A DNA stretch of 64,000 nt from JBECKS01 sp964557005 (GCA_964557005.1 CAZKYI010000008.1:56289-120288); one strand, 5' to 3'; counted from the stretch's first letter, positions 54,463 through 63,800 are shown. The notes: generated by a model not told the origin, from the sequence alone. Translations and numbers: made by a program.

Positions 54463-57400
54463 TTAAACCCAAACATCTTTTTGGTATCTGCTCGCTTGCG
54501 ACATTTCCTTGAGTCTTGTCCTGGCTGCTTCCAAGCTACATTGACTCTGCTCACAAATAATATCCAGTAAAGCATTTTCGACATCGACCGCCATGCGTGT
54601 TGCATCGCCACAAATATAAAAGTGGTCGCCTGCTTCAATCGCTTGCCAAACCAATGCACCTTGTTCTTTTAAACGGTGTTGCACATAAATTTTTTCAGAC
54701 TGGTCACGCGAGAATGCTGTAAAACAATCCAGTTTAGACTGCCAATTTTTCCAATCTTCTTGATAAAGAAAATCTGCCTGTTCATGTTTGCAACCAAAAA
54801 ACAGTAAATGTTTTCGCTTACCAGCCTCGCGTTTACCGAGTTCCTGCATAAAGGCTTTATAGGGTGCCACACCTGTACCTGCACCAATCATCACACAGGC
54901 CAAACCCGAGTCGGCTGCGGGTAAACGAAAGTGCTTATTCTTTTGTACAAAAACCTTTAGCGAAGCGCCCACGGCGAGTTGATGATTCAAAAAATGAGAA
55001 GCGACACCGACTCTCTGTTCACCTTCAATTTCAAAATCCATACGTGCAATCGCCAACTCCAGGTGCTTTTCATCAAATTGCTTGCTTGATGCAATAGAGT
55101 AATAACGCGGCTGTAGCACACCCAGAGCATCTGCCAAAGCTTGTGCAGAAATGGCCTTCATCGTTTCAGGAAAGGCTTTCAATACATCTTGAAGCTCAAA
55201 GTTTTTTTTGTTTTCCCGACTGAGAAAAGCTTCTTGCTCGCCACTGTGAATATGCTGTTCAAGCATAGGCCAAAAATTACTGGAAAGATTTTTAATATCC
55301 AGATTGCTACCAATGGCTTCAAAAAATGTTGTTTTACCCCGTTTCGCTGGAAGCTCTATTTCAGTTTCTTGATTGAAAGGAATTAAAGCCAGTACGCTTT
55401 CAACTTCCTTCGCAGGGTTTTCAGGAAAGACACCGAGTGCGTCGCCCGATTGCCAATCCAGAGTTTTCTGCCCATTAAATTCTGTAGACAGCATGACAGA
55501 GAAAGTTTCTGTGCCACCTTTACTGGCATCTCCAATCAAGTTCCTGCCCATCACTTTTACATCGACGGGCATACGCGCACTACTGCCCGGAGTAGGTGGT
55601 GCCAGATAAGCAAAATAGTTTTCAGCTCTTGCCCACAAGTCTTCTTCGACAGCATTATTTCTTTCCGACCAGTAAGTATTATCCAGCACCAAGGCAGATA
55701 CCGCTTTTTGCCAGATTTCAATATCACTTCTGCTTTCTGCATTCACTTTCACTAAAGGCACAATGCAGTTTGCATTATTTTTTTGAAGCAAAGTTTCGAG
55801 CTTTAAGCCTGCCGCACAAAAATTCGGGTAAGCACTGTCTCCCAAAGCCAGCACAGAAAAATTGAGGTGCTTTAAATCAATACCTTCTTCCAGTTGCTCC
55901 AGAAAAGTTTCAAGCGTATGAGGCGCATCACCATCACCTGCTGTAGAACACAGGAATAAACAGGTATCCACTTCCTGCCAATCCATAACTTCAATATGCT
56001 CGGCACTCATTAAACGAATATCCAGAGCTTGTTGTTGAGCTTGCTTGCCTTGTTCAAACAACAGTTCTGCCAACTCTTCTGCAAGATCATCGGCAAAACC
56101 ATATTCACTGGCACTGATAATATGTAAACGCCGTGCGTCTTTCTCTGCCAACTGAAATCTGTACAGTTTTTCAAAACCATCTTGTGTACCTGCTTGTAGA
56201 GCGATTGGTCTGGCTTCGACTTGAGCATTTTTTAAACCGGATTGATGAAAGGAATCTGCTCTGTTATCCGCCATCACTGCGCGAGCGTCATAAGCTTCAC
56301 GCACGGATTTAAATGGCCGTAATACTTTTTGAATAAAAGCCTGACGAAAAATTTCCAAGGTAACAGGAATAGAAACGCTGGGCTTCAAAAAAGTAGTCTT
56401 CGGTTTTACACCCGTCATCGCCGCGCCAAAGTCTTCAATAAACTCCATGCCCTTGCGTTGTGCAACCACACTCGCTGCATCCAGTAACAAAGGCATGCGA
56501 TAGGTCATCTTTGCAGCCATAGCCGATGCAGGAAAATCCTTACCGAAAGCCTTCCACCAGCGTTGGTGATACACACGACAAGCCTTGGCAGAGAAATCAT
56601 TCTGCTCGTACATTTCATGAATAGTTAGTGCCGCAAGTTTTGCGCCTATCATACCCGTGTGAATGCCTTCACCGGTTAAAGGGTCGGTCTGTCCTGCGGC
56701 ATCTCCCACCGCCATAAATTGCGTTGAACTGCTTTGTTTTTCACCACCGGTACGCAGCGATGCAACACGAGGTCTTTCCAAAGCCACTGCATTGGGGCCA
56801 ATTAAACGCTGCATGAAAGGATCATTCGCTACACCATCAATCGCGACATCGAGAATATTTTCGGGTGGCGTTGCTCCCCCTTTAATCAGGTAAACACCAA
56901 TATCAATGTCATCATCGTAGTGCCGAAAAATAGCTACGTAACCTGGAATAGCGTAGTCGGGGTAAAACAACACACCACCCGATTTAAAATTGTGCGTTCC
57001 ACCTTTCACATATTGACGGCTTGCTGTTCCATCGGGTGCTGTTGTTACAATGCCTAATGAACGGCTTAAGTTACTCGCTGCACCATCGGCGGCAATCAAC
57101 ATTTTTGAACGAAAAATTCTGCCGTCCCGACATTTCACCGACCACAAACCATCGCTTTCCAATTTGGCAGATTCACAATCTGCATTTTCAAACAGATTTG
57201 CACCAACTGCCTGCGCTCTTCTGACGATGGCCTCATCACAAATCTTGCGTTTGATTGCATAAGTACGTGCTGCACTGGGCATATTGCTTGCGTTTTCCAC
57301 TTCAGCACTGATATAGCTTTCACCCGAAGGTGAAACAAAACCACCGGAAGTACAGTCTTGCACCAGACCGTCTGCTTCGAGTTGTTGCAATACCTGCATT

Positions 57401-57612
57401 TCTTCAAGCAAATCGAGCGCGGGTGCACACCAGGCATCGCCACAGAATTTATCGCGCGGAAAAGTGGCTCTATCCAAAAGAGCAACATTTTTGCCCTTGA
57501 GCCCTTCCATTCCTGACGAAAGAAAATAGGCAGCTGTAGCACCACACGGACCTGCACCGACTACAATGACGTCAAAGGGACCATTGGGTTTTACATTGTT
57601 TTGGGAAGACAT
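54463..57612 (-). CDS. Geranylgeranyl-reductase-like flavoprotein fused to a P450-reductase-like module
   Basis: 1049 residues, one continuous frame. Residues ~10-400: FAD-dependent oxidoreductase of the geranylgeranyl reductase/halogenase-like group (GAGPCG at 19-24, DKFCGDAW at 54-61, GDAAGQTDPLTGEG at 303-316). Residues ~496-640: flavodoxin-like FMN domain (STAGDGDAP, LALGDSAYPNF). Residues ~675-890: FAD domain with RYYS (836-839). Residues ~905-1049: NADP domain (GAGTGVAP, CGDATRM, C-terminal Trp1048). This is a self-sufficient NADPH-FAD-FMN-FAD electron chain. Its family suggests double-bond reduction or hydroxylation of a lipid or isoprenoid. First gene of an operon with SnoaL-like and sulfotransferase genes, divergent from TetR. 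Confidence 0.9.
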   Translation of the reverse strand: MSSQNNVKPNGPFDVIVVGAGPCGATAAYFLSSGMEGLKGKNVALLDRATFPRDKFCGDAWCAPALDLLEEMQVLQQLEADGLVQDCTSGGFVSPSGESYISAEVENASNMPSAARTYAIKRKICDEAIVRRAQAVGANLFENADCESAKLESDGLWSVKCRDGRIFRSKMLIAADGAASNLSRSLGIVTTAPDGTASRQYVKGGTHNFKSGGVLFYPDYAIPGYVAIFRHYDDDIDIGVYLIKGGATPPENILDVAIDGVANDPFMQRLIGPNAVALERPRVASLRTGGEKQSSSTQFMAVGDAAGQTDPLTGEGIHTGMIGAKLAALTIHEMYEQNDFSAKACRVYHQRWWKAFGKDFPASAMAAKMTYRMPLLLDAASVVAQRKGMEFIEDFGAAMTGVKPKTTFLKPSVSIPVTLEIFRQAFIQKVLRPFKSVREAYDARAVMADNRADSFHQSGLKNAQVEARPIALQAGTQDGFEKLYRFQLAEKDARRLHIISASEYGFADDLAEELAELLFEQGKQAQQQALDIRLMSAEHIEVMDWQEVDTCLFLCSTAGDGDAPHTLETFLEQLEEGIDLKHLNFSVLALGDSAYPNFCAAGLKLETLLQKNNANCIVPLVKVNAESRSDIEIWQKAVSALVLDNTYWSERNNAVEEDLWARAENYFAYLAPPTPGSSARMPVDVKVMGRNLIGDASKGGTETFSVMLSTEFNGQKTLDWQSGDALGVFPENPAKEVESVLALIPFNQETEIELPAKRGKTTFFEAIGSNLDIKNLSSNFWPMLEQHIHSGEQEAFLSRENKKNFELQDVLKAFPETMKAISAQALADALGVLQPRYYSIASSKQFDEKHLELAIARMDFEIEGEQRVGVASHFLNHQLAVGASLKVFVQKNKHFRLPAADSGLACVMIGAGTGVAPYKAFMQELGKREAGKRKHLLFFGCKHEQADFLYQEDWKNWQSKLDCFTAFSRDQSEKIYVQHRLKEQGALVWQAIEAGDHFYICGDATRMAVDVENALLDIICEQSQCSLEAARTRLKEMSQASRYQKDVWV

Positions 57613-57626
57613 AGATAAAATTCAAC

Positions 57627-57708
57627 TTAGACATATTTTTAAATGTGTCCAAACAGAGTAGGTTTTGCTATAGTCTCTGTCAATAGAAATTTTTAGAAAA
57701 ATGTCTAA
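57627..57708. promoter_or_regulatory. Candidate TetR operators between the fusion gene and the regulator
   Basis: Imperfect palindrome at 57627-57652 (TTAGACAT ... ATGTGTCCAA, most of the 13 positions symmetric) and a second half-site-rich palindrome at 57693-57708 (TTAGAAAAATGTCTAA). Both share the TTAGACAT half. Located in the 138-base divergent region, where a TetR protein would block both promoters. Confidence 0.55.
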
Positions 57709-57750
57709 GTACAAATTTATACTGCGAGTGGAAAACTCCGGAGATGATGA

Positions 57751-58371
57751 ATGAGCGGTGCAACACAATGGAAAGCTGACCCAAGCGAAGCGCAATACGA
57801 AAAAAAACGAGAGCGTATTATCAGCGCAGCAGCCAAGGTGATAACGAAGAAAGGCTTGGCAAATTTGAAACTGGAATCCATCGCTGAGGAAATCAGCATC
57901 AACCGCTCCACTTATTACCGTTATTTTAGTTCAAAGGAAGAATTGATTCGTGCGGTGCTCAATAAAGAATTCGATATTCTTAACGCAGAAATCTCAAAAC
58001 TCACAACCCATATTGAAGACCCCATCGAAATGGTGATTGAGGGAATCTATCAAACACTTAAAGCGCACAGAACTAATAAACGCCTAGTGGAATTACTTGG
58101 CCCAAATAGTAAAGACTGCATTCGTTTGAATCAGATTGCACTTGAAATTTACCCTGAAAAAACTGCGCCCATTGTTTCCTTGGCACTCAATCTACCTTGG
58201 GAAAATGCAAGCAAAGCTCAACAACAAGAAGTTTATAAACTCGTTCGATGGATGATTAATATTATTTTATCGATGTCGATTTTTGGTTCAGGGGGCCTGA
58301 AAGCCAAAGAAGAAAAAGAGCTGTTGGTTTTTATGTTACAGCCTGTTTTAGAGAAGGTGCTTGGAAGCTGA
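57751..58371 (+). CDS. TetR-family transcriptional regulator
   Basis: 206 residues. N-terminal helix-turn-helix typical of TetR (IISAAAKVITKKGLANLKLESIAEEISINRSTYYRYFSSKEEL, residues ~25-65, here only described by its ends), then a helical ligand domain with no recognised subfamily. ATG with CCGGAG upstream. It is divergent from the fusion gene, so it probably represses that operon and itself. The ligand is presumably the operon's substrate or a related lipid. Confidence 0.9.
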   Translation: MSGATQWKADPSEAQYEKKRERIISAAAKVITKKGLANLKLESIAEEISINRSTYYRYFSSKEELIRAVLNKEFDILNAEISKLTTHIEDPIEMVIEGIYQTLKAHRTNKRLVELLGPNSKDCIRLNQIALEIYPEKTAPIVSLALNLPWENASKAQQQEVYKLVRWMINIILSMSIFGSGGLKAKEEKELLVFMLQPVLEKVLGS

Positions 58372-58757
58372 ATTATCTTCAGATCGCCATTTTTGAGATT
58401 TTAAATTCATGAAACGCTCAGAACTTATTTATCAAGCAAGAGAGCTATTACGTCATAACAATTCAGCAACAACGAAAAAGCATTATCGGCGAAAAATTGA
58501 GCAAATTAGCCCGCGTTGATTGGGGCAAATGCGATTGTTTGGGGCAAAGTTAGTAAGCGCTACCGCCAAAGAACCCGTGAATGGTGGGTCGTGCTTCGTC
58601 CGAATCTAAATTCTAACTTATTGTTTTTATGGAAGAATTGAAATTTAAAATTCTTACGATACCCCCATTAATACCCCCGTTGATTCAGGCTTAGAAACAA
58701 CACTCTTCAAACCCCCAAGTTATGAAAATCTTAGGGAGCTTAGGTTTGGAGTACAAG
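58372..58757. other. Intergenic stretch with a possible recombinase remnant
   Basis: A 36-codon frame at 58409-58519 begins MKRSELIYQARELLRHNN and continues in basic helical sequence before stopping. It has the look of the N-terminal helix of a tyrosine recombinase or other DNA-binding protein, but this is weak. At 58660-58679 two TACCCCC motifs lie 13 bases apart. No other gene is supported. It separates two unrelated accessory units and could be an insertion scar. Confidence 0.35.
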
Positions 58758-60305
58758 TTAAATATAATGCTTGAAAGGCAAAGGAGGCACGTCAACAGCA
58801 TCAGGTGTGGCAGTTAATATTTCCCCAACCTGGTCTGCAAACCTAAGTGTTACAGGCTCCCCATCGGAATAATCACATCGATTAAAATTTACCTTAGTTA
58901 ATCCTAGAATATCTTTAAAAACTTGGATGATGCTAGCTTCCCCAAAACAGATTTCTACTGATAACGGATTTGGAACCTCACGTCCTTGATAGGTTTCTAA
59001 TCTCGGTACAAACCCCTTAGTCCACAAATATCCTTTTCTTTCATGTAGTTTAAGATAACTACCGCGCACCATAGGGTTATTGCTTGGTCCATACAATTTA
59101 GTTTGGTTATCGTTTCGTATTCGTATGCTTACAATGTTTGTATCTTCCGGAACACCATCAGAAAATCCATCCCATTCTTCTTGAGTAATTCGCGTTTTAC
59201 CATGAATAAATAATTCTTTTGGTGGGACTCCATGATCTCTTTTGTATGCTGCTACAACCGTTTCAGCAATCGATTTTGCCTTGTCATAAGGTATGTGGAA
59301 TTCACCTTTTTTTCCTGTATACCAAGGACCCACAGCACCTTTAAATACCAGCCCGTCCCCTGAGTCCAAAAACATCTGAGCCCCACAGCATGCACTATTC
59401 GGATCACTTTTTGTTTCATCAATCTTAAAAACTAAACCTACATAACAAACGCCTTCCCTAACATTTGCAATTTTCCATGGCCTCCCAGAGGATTTGAAAT
59501 ATGCTGTAGTGCAAAGGTTCCAAGCTACAGAAGCTGCATCTTGCAATTGTCTGCTGCGCTTACCCTCTTCCTCAAATTCCTCAGGGACAAGAGTTGTATC
59601 ACGCACGACTTGAATAACTGCTTTAGAGTTTAACAATCTGGCTTTAAGTTGGTTGTGAAAGTTAAGCTCGAACTTATAAATTTCTGCAATCTCATTATCT
59701 TCTTCAAACAGTGAAGGTTCCCTGCTTAATTTTTTTGCTAGTTTTGTATTCATAGCCTGAGGTGAATCATTTGCCATGAATCCAGGCACTCGGGATTGAG
59801 GTCTCCCAAACGTGTAAACCTCCTCAGGAATCACAACAAACCATAGATCAACGTGAACATCCTCTTCTAGGATATGCCTGCTAATCTCTGACTCAAACAA
59901 ACTAACAGTGTTATATATCGCCTGATATCTATCCTTGATACGGATTGTGTCTATGATGTCCTTGTGTTTTATGTTTATTTTACATACAGGTTCCTTCGGC
60001 CATTTACATCCAAAAATTGCTTCAAAACCGGGAAATCCTATGTGATGAGAGGTGCTCTCTTTTTTGGGGCTTATTGGTAAGTTTATTGATTCCACCCATT
60101 TTCTATATTGCAGAGAGGCAGACTCAGATCCAACAAGGCCAATCCTCAATGAAACTGGTGGTTGCGTTTCAGTTAAAGGTCCGAACCAAAGCAAACCATC
60201 CTTTGGGTGAGCTGTAGATTGTGAAAAGCCAAACACTAACTGAGGCTCATCTAATAAACCAACTTCTCCAAATTCTTCGACAACCGCATTCACTTTCTCA
60301 ATCAT
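58758..60305 (-). CDS. Short prokaryotic Argonaute (MID-PIWI only), SPARTA type
   Basis: 515 residues. The lack of N-terminal and PAZ domains, the MID/PIWI content, the Q-L-Q-D-A-A-S-V-A-W-N-L-C-T-T-A-Y-F-K motif with G-R-P-W-K-I, and the L-K-L-H-E-R-K-G-Y-L-W-T-K-G region near the end identify a short Argonaute. I see no intact DEDX catalytic tetrad, which is the rule in this group. It binds a guide RNA and recognises target nucleic acid. Translation starts inside the end of the TIR-APAZ gene (eight-base overlap), so the two are made together. Confidence 0.88.
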   Translation of the reverse strand: MIEKVNAVVEEFGEVGLLDEPQLVFGFSQSTAHPKDGLLWFGPLTETQPPVSLRIGLVGSESASLQYRKWVESINLPISPKKESTSHHIGFPGFEAIFGCKWPKEPVCKINIKHKDIIDTIRIKDRYQAIYNTVSLFESEISRHILEEDVHVDLWFVVIPEEVYTFGRPQSRVPGFMANDSPQAMNTKLAKKLSREPSLFEEDNEIAEIYKFELNFHNQLKARLLNSKAVIQVVRDTTLVPEEFEEEGKRSRQLQDAASVAWNLCTTAYFKSSGRPWKIANVREGVCYVGLVFKIDETKSDPNSACCGAQMFLDSGDGLVFKGAVGPWYTGKKGEFHIPYDKAKSIAETVVAAYKRDHGVPPKELFIHGKTRITQEEWDGFSDGVPEDTNIVSIRIRNDNQTKLYGPSNNPMVRGSYLKLHERKGYLWTKGFVPRLETYQGREVPNPLSVEICFGEASIIQVFKDILGLTKVNFNRCDYSDGEPVTLRFADQVGEILTATPDAVDVPPLPFKHYI

Positions 60306-61668
60306 CAGAAAGATCCTCTAGCTCCAAGATATCAACCTCAACATCTTCGACTCCTTCAGAGGATTCTGTTTCTAACTCGTTGCATGTTAATGAAACAGGA
60401 CAGCTAAAAAATATTGGGCGAGACCCAATTTCGATTACACCATTATCGCTCACCAAGAGCTTTAAGGATTCGTTTCCTTCTGAAAGAAGATACAGATAAG
60501 TTAAAAGCATATCTCTCCACCTATCATTCCACCAATTCCTACAGAACCCTCGGCGTAACGAATGCATTTTATTTTTATCATCTAAGGGATTTATCCCATC
60601 CCTTGTAAATACCACATGCGGAATCAGTAAAACTTTTGGATTAGGCCCAAACTGTATTTTTGCTTCTACAGCAAAATGCCAAAAAACGTCATTCTTTCCA
60701 CTCCACCCTATTACCTGCTTCCTTTTAATTTCTCCATGTATGTTTGGAAACCTGATAAACCCGCCATACTTTTCGTGATCTGGGAAAAACCAAGCTACTT
60801 TATTGCTCGATAAATTATATTTTTTAAGGCCAAAATTCTGACAATAATTATTCCATGACTGATTTAATAGATTATTAATTTGGTTGAATAAATCTTCTTT
60901 TAAAAACTTCGTATGGTTTCTGGGAGAATTAGTGACCGCAGCCGATAGATCAATGGATGGAGAAGGGTTGACATACATGCCATGCTTCATTCTAATTTGT
61001 AATAGATCGCGTTGTTCGAAAGTAACTATATGACCTTCCCAACTAAACCAAGGAAAGTTAGCGCGAGGGAAATAAATTTCAAAGTCTTTTTCAGGGATAG
61101 GAACTCTATAAAAATTCAATTTTTCAGGAAGAGAAATAATACAAAGTTGATTAGATGTAATAACACTTCCTTCAGAAACTAGCTGGTATTTTGTATCTAA
61201 AATTCTTTCCAACTCAATTGATAGGTTGGGAATAGTTTCAGTCCTTAAAACGTTATCTTTAACTAATCGTTTGTTTAGCTTAGATAAACCCTCGCCCCAT
61301 CCATCTTGAAAACTAATGATGTTTCTTTCAGAAAGGTCATACGGAAGACCCTCAAAATTTGTGTCATCAATAATAATTGGGATGATAAATCGTTCAATAT
61401 TATTTTCTTTCTCAGCATTCAAAGCGAGCTCTAGCTCTTTAATGACCCCTGGTTTTTTAATTGCTGTCTGCGTTATAACAAGTATAAATTTAGCTGTATG
61501 TTTCGAGATGGCCTCATCTATATCATCCCACCATTTTTCGCCTCCAAGCAGCTCAGTTACGTCAGACCAAACACTATATCCGGCTAAACTCAACCGAGAA
61601 GATAACCATAGAGTGAACTCGTTATCTTCTGGCGTTGCATGGCTAATAAAAACTAGCGGTCTTCTCAT
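60298..61668 (-). CDS. TIR-APAZ effector of the short-Argonaute system
   Basis: 456 residues. Residues 1-~130: TIR domain opening VFISHATPEDNEF, with the putative catalytic Glu78 in G-V-I-K-E-L-E-L-A (the E-x-x-x-A spacing of NADases). Residues ~150-430: APAZ-like region, poorly conserved, beta-rich. An acidic tail (Glu/Asp) ends it. With the short Argonaute downstream this is the SPARTA arrangement: on recognising invader (plasmid) nucleic acid the TIR domains assemble and degrade NAD(P), killing or stalling the cell. Encoded 5' of the Argonaute in a two-gene unit. Confidence 0.88.
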   Translation of the reverse strand: MRRPLVFISHATPEDNEFTLWLSSRLSLAGYSVWSDVTELLGGEKWWDDIDEAISKHTAKFILVITQTAIKKPGVIKELELALNAEKENNIERFIIPIIIDDTNFEGLPYDLSERNIISFQDGWGEGLSKLNKRLVKDNVLRTETIPNLSIELERILDTKYQLVSEGSVITSNQLCIISLPEKLNFYRVPIPEKDFEIYFPRANFPWFSWEGHIVTFEQRDLLQIRMKHGMYVNPSPSIDLSAAVTNSPRNHTKFLKEDLFNQINNLLNQSWNNYCQNFGLKKYNLSSNKVAWFFPDHEKYGGFIRFPNIHGEIKRKQVIGWSGKNDVFWHFAVEAKIQFGPNPKVLLIPHVVFTRDGINPLDDKNKMHSLRRGFCRNWWNDRWRDMLLTYLYLLSEGNESLKLLVSDNGVIEIGSRPIFFSCPVSLTCNELETESSEGVEDVEVDILELEDLSDD

Positions 61669-62051
61669 GTACGTTTTTCTTTACTCTATTAGAGTTTGAA
61701 CTGCATGCAATAGGTTTTTTTATTCAGTGTATAACGATAATGGAAATTTAGGTTCAACGCTAAAATCTCTTCAATTCAAATCCTATACTCAAACCAGTTG
61801 AATTCAGGGTAGTTCAAACGACGATACGATTAATGCTTATTTGGTTGGATCAAACAATCTTTCAAATAAAGGCTGTAATCACAGGAGCAAATTACCCAAC
61901 TATTTATTCTGAATATTTTCTACGGCTTCTGAAATGGTTTTATCCAAATAATCTTCGAAATCGAATTTCTTGTAACAGAGCAGGAATATACTTCCTCCCC
62001 ATCCATTACCCTTCCGCAAATATGACAATCAAGCATGGTTTTTCGTAATTT
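61669..62051. other. Intergenic stretch between defence genes, 383 bases
   Basis: AT-rich; holds presumably the promoter of the TIR-APAZ unit on the minus strand. A 71-codon frame at 61833-62048 (+) has no ribosome site and an unlikely composition, and is not accepted. Nothing else seen. Confidence 0.5.
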
Positions 62052-62618
62052 TCATTTTTCTCGTTTCTTATTTTTTCCAAATAATCGCTTGTAATCTTTT
62101 TTAAAGTTGGCTGGCAAATCAGAAATATAACGCCAGTAGTCGCAAATTCCGTCTATAGTTTTCATATCCGTATGACCGCAATCGAGCATTATTTTCAGTA
62201 ATTCCAATGTAGATATAACCTTGGCATCAAATGCCTTAGCTAAATCAATCATATCTTGGTCATCGGTTACTACAGGCACATCCATCTCAATAGAGTAAGC
62301 AATATATAGGGTGTCTATTTTAGATGGGCCTGGCAACTCGGTTTGCACATGATCCCATAGAAAATCAAAGGTTTGTTCAATCGACTTTTTTTGTTTCCTT
62401 CCGATGGCGGGGAAATGCTTTCGATTTGCTTCGTATTCTTTTTCGTTTATCCAATAGAATTGACTTTGTAACTTCCTACTTTCAAGTTCAGTATTTAATT
62501 CAGGTAGAATATACAAGCAATATTCAACCTCCCCGAATGGGACGAAAAGCAAGGGGGTAATCGTCTTTGCCAACCTTAGGTAGACATTGGTATCGACTAG
62601 GATTTTTGACTGAGGCAT
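62052..62618 (-). CDS. PIN-domain ribonuclease-like protein
   Basis: 188 residues. The PIN fold acidic residues are in place: Asp9 (KILVDTNVYLRLA), a Glu near 40-44 (LPELNTE) and Asp residues in VPVVTDDQDMIDLA. It probably cuts RNA. It starts at TAATG overlapping the stop of the HTH-protease gene by one base, so it is made with it. Such pairs look like toxin (PIN) with regulator/antitoxin (HTH-ImmA/IrrE), but toxicity here is inferred only. Confidence 0.8.
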   Translation of the reverse strand: MPQSKILVDTNVYLRLAKTITPLLFVPFGEVEYCLYILPELNTELESRKLQSQFYWINEKEYEANRKHFPAIGRKQKKSIEQTFDFLWDHVQTELPGPSKIDTLYIAYSIEMDVPVVTDDQDMIDLAKAFDAKVISTLELLKIMLDCGHTDMKTIDGICDYWRYISDLPANFKKDYKRLFGKNKKREK

Positions 62619-63763
62619 TATGTCAACTCTGCGTGGATACTCCTTGCGTCAAGTAATGGCATATCCAATACAGTTTGAACAAATCCAGAGCCTACATCAC
62701 TTTCTTTAAGATAAGCTTTGAGTAAATCAAAAAATGGGGTCTCAAAAGCTGAAGATACCCTCTTAACATATTCTCTTGCACTCGGCTTTTCTTGGTCATC
62801 AAGCTCAGCATCATGAAACAAAACCTCACTCAAATTGTTAAACTTTTTATTGAAATTGGTAACAGCCCCATGAAAACCCGATTCAACAAGCACGATTTCA
62901 GAAAGCCCTGATGACTTGGCATATTTATTCACCTCGTTAATAACCGTATAAGGAGAAATAGTTAACTCATCAGCCAGAGTGAGCACATGATTTATTTTCG
63001 CTGCAGATGAATGTTGCTCCTTAATTGAAAAATACGCTTCCTTGGCAAGTTCATGCGGATAAAGCAAGGCAGCAGCAAAAGCATCTGCAAAATCTTCAGC
63101 CTCCTCACCCTCAAGACTTGGTGAGAGACAATGGCCAAGCTCATGTGCCATCCAGAATTTGAAATCATGGAGATTAGTGTCTAAGTTCAAATAGACCCAA
63201 GTACTTTGGGAATCAGGCAAATAAATATGTACGGCGTTTTCATGACGATGCTTGGCTCCCCACATTACTGGAACAACAATAGCTTGTAACTCCCTAAATC
63301 TACGTATGAGATGGGTAAAATCTATACAGCCACCAAACCCAACATTGATATCCTCCCTGACCTTAGAAACAACTTTTTGTATGTACTCATATTCAAGGTT
63401 AGGCGACTTGAGTACAGGAGGCATTTCAAAGGTATCAAAAGGAAGATACGGGACAAGATGTCTTAAAAATCGCCCTATCTCCTGCGCTTTCTCCACATGA
63501 TAATCCTTAGTCTTTGTTCCCTTCATCTTTCTAAATGACACTTTCGGAGTAAAGGGGTCTTCTTTGATAACAAGATCGTCAAATGAAAGATTAAGCAGCT
63601 TACTTAGCTGTAACAGCTTATTTGGACGAGGGAAGGATTTTGAATGAAGCCACTGTGAGACTGCTTCCTTGGATACTCCCAATTGGTCTGCAACAGCAGT
63701 TTGAGTTAGACCAGCTTTCTCTATCGCTTGCTGAGCCTTATTGGTATTCAGTCTCTTTTGCAT
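62618..63763 (-). CDS. XRE-type HTH regulator with ImmA/IrrE zinc-protease domain
   Basis: 381 residues. N-terminal helix-turn-helix (~10-60: LTQTAVADQLGVSKEAVSQW) followed by an ImmA/IrrE metallopeptidase domain with HELGH (His207, Glu208, His211) and a downstream Glu/Asp-rich F-A-D-A-F-A-A-A-L-L-Y-P segment containing the third ligand. These fusions sense damage or DNA entry and cleave a repressor or partner. Probably auto-regulated through direct repeats in its own promoter. Followed at once by the PIN gene. Confidence 0.9.
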   Translation of the reverse strand: MQKRLNTNKAQQAIEKAGLTQTAVADQLGVSKEAVSQWLHSKSFPRPNKLLQLSKLLNLSFDDLVIKEDPFTPKVSFRKMKGTKTKDYHVEKAQEIGRFLRHLVPYLPFDTFEMPPVLKSPNLEYEYIQKVVSKVREDINVGFGGCIDFTHLIRRFRELQAIVVPVMWGAKHRHENAVHIYLPDSQSTWVYLNLDTNLHDFKFWMAHELGHCLSPSLEGEEAEDFADAFAAALLYPHELAKEAYFSIKEQHSSAAKINHVLTLADELTISPYTVINEVNKYAKSSGLSEIVLVESGFHGAVTNFNKKFNNLSEVLFHDAELDDQEKPSAREYVKRVSSAFETPFFDLLKAYLKESDVGSGFVQTVLDMPLLDARSIHAELT

Positions 63764-63769
63764 GCGCGA

Positions 63770-63800
63770 AGTATAGGTTCAAGTCAAGTTTTGTCAAGTA
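63770..63800 (-). promoter_or_regulatory. Promoter with direct-repeat operator for the HTH-protease/PIN unit
   Basis: On the minus strand: -35 TTGACA (63798-63793), 17-base spacer, -10 TATACT (63775-63770). The predicted transcription start falls at the ATG (63763), so the mRNA would be leaderless; no ribosome site precedes the ATG. The seven-base ACTTGAC occurs twice, ten bases (one helical turn) apart (63794-63800, 63784-63790), overlapping -35, as an autorepressor site would. Confidence 0.6.

Noticed and set aside
61833..62048. 71-codon frame on the + strand between the TIR-APAZ and PIN genes
   Set aside because: No ribosome site, no homology sensed, isolated among leftward genes.
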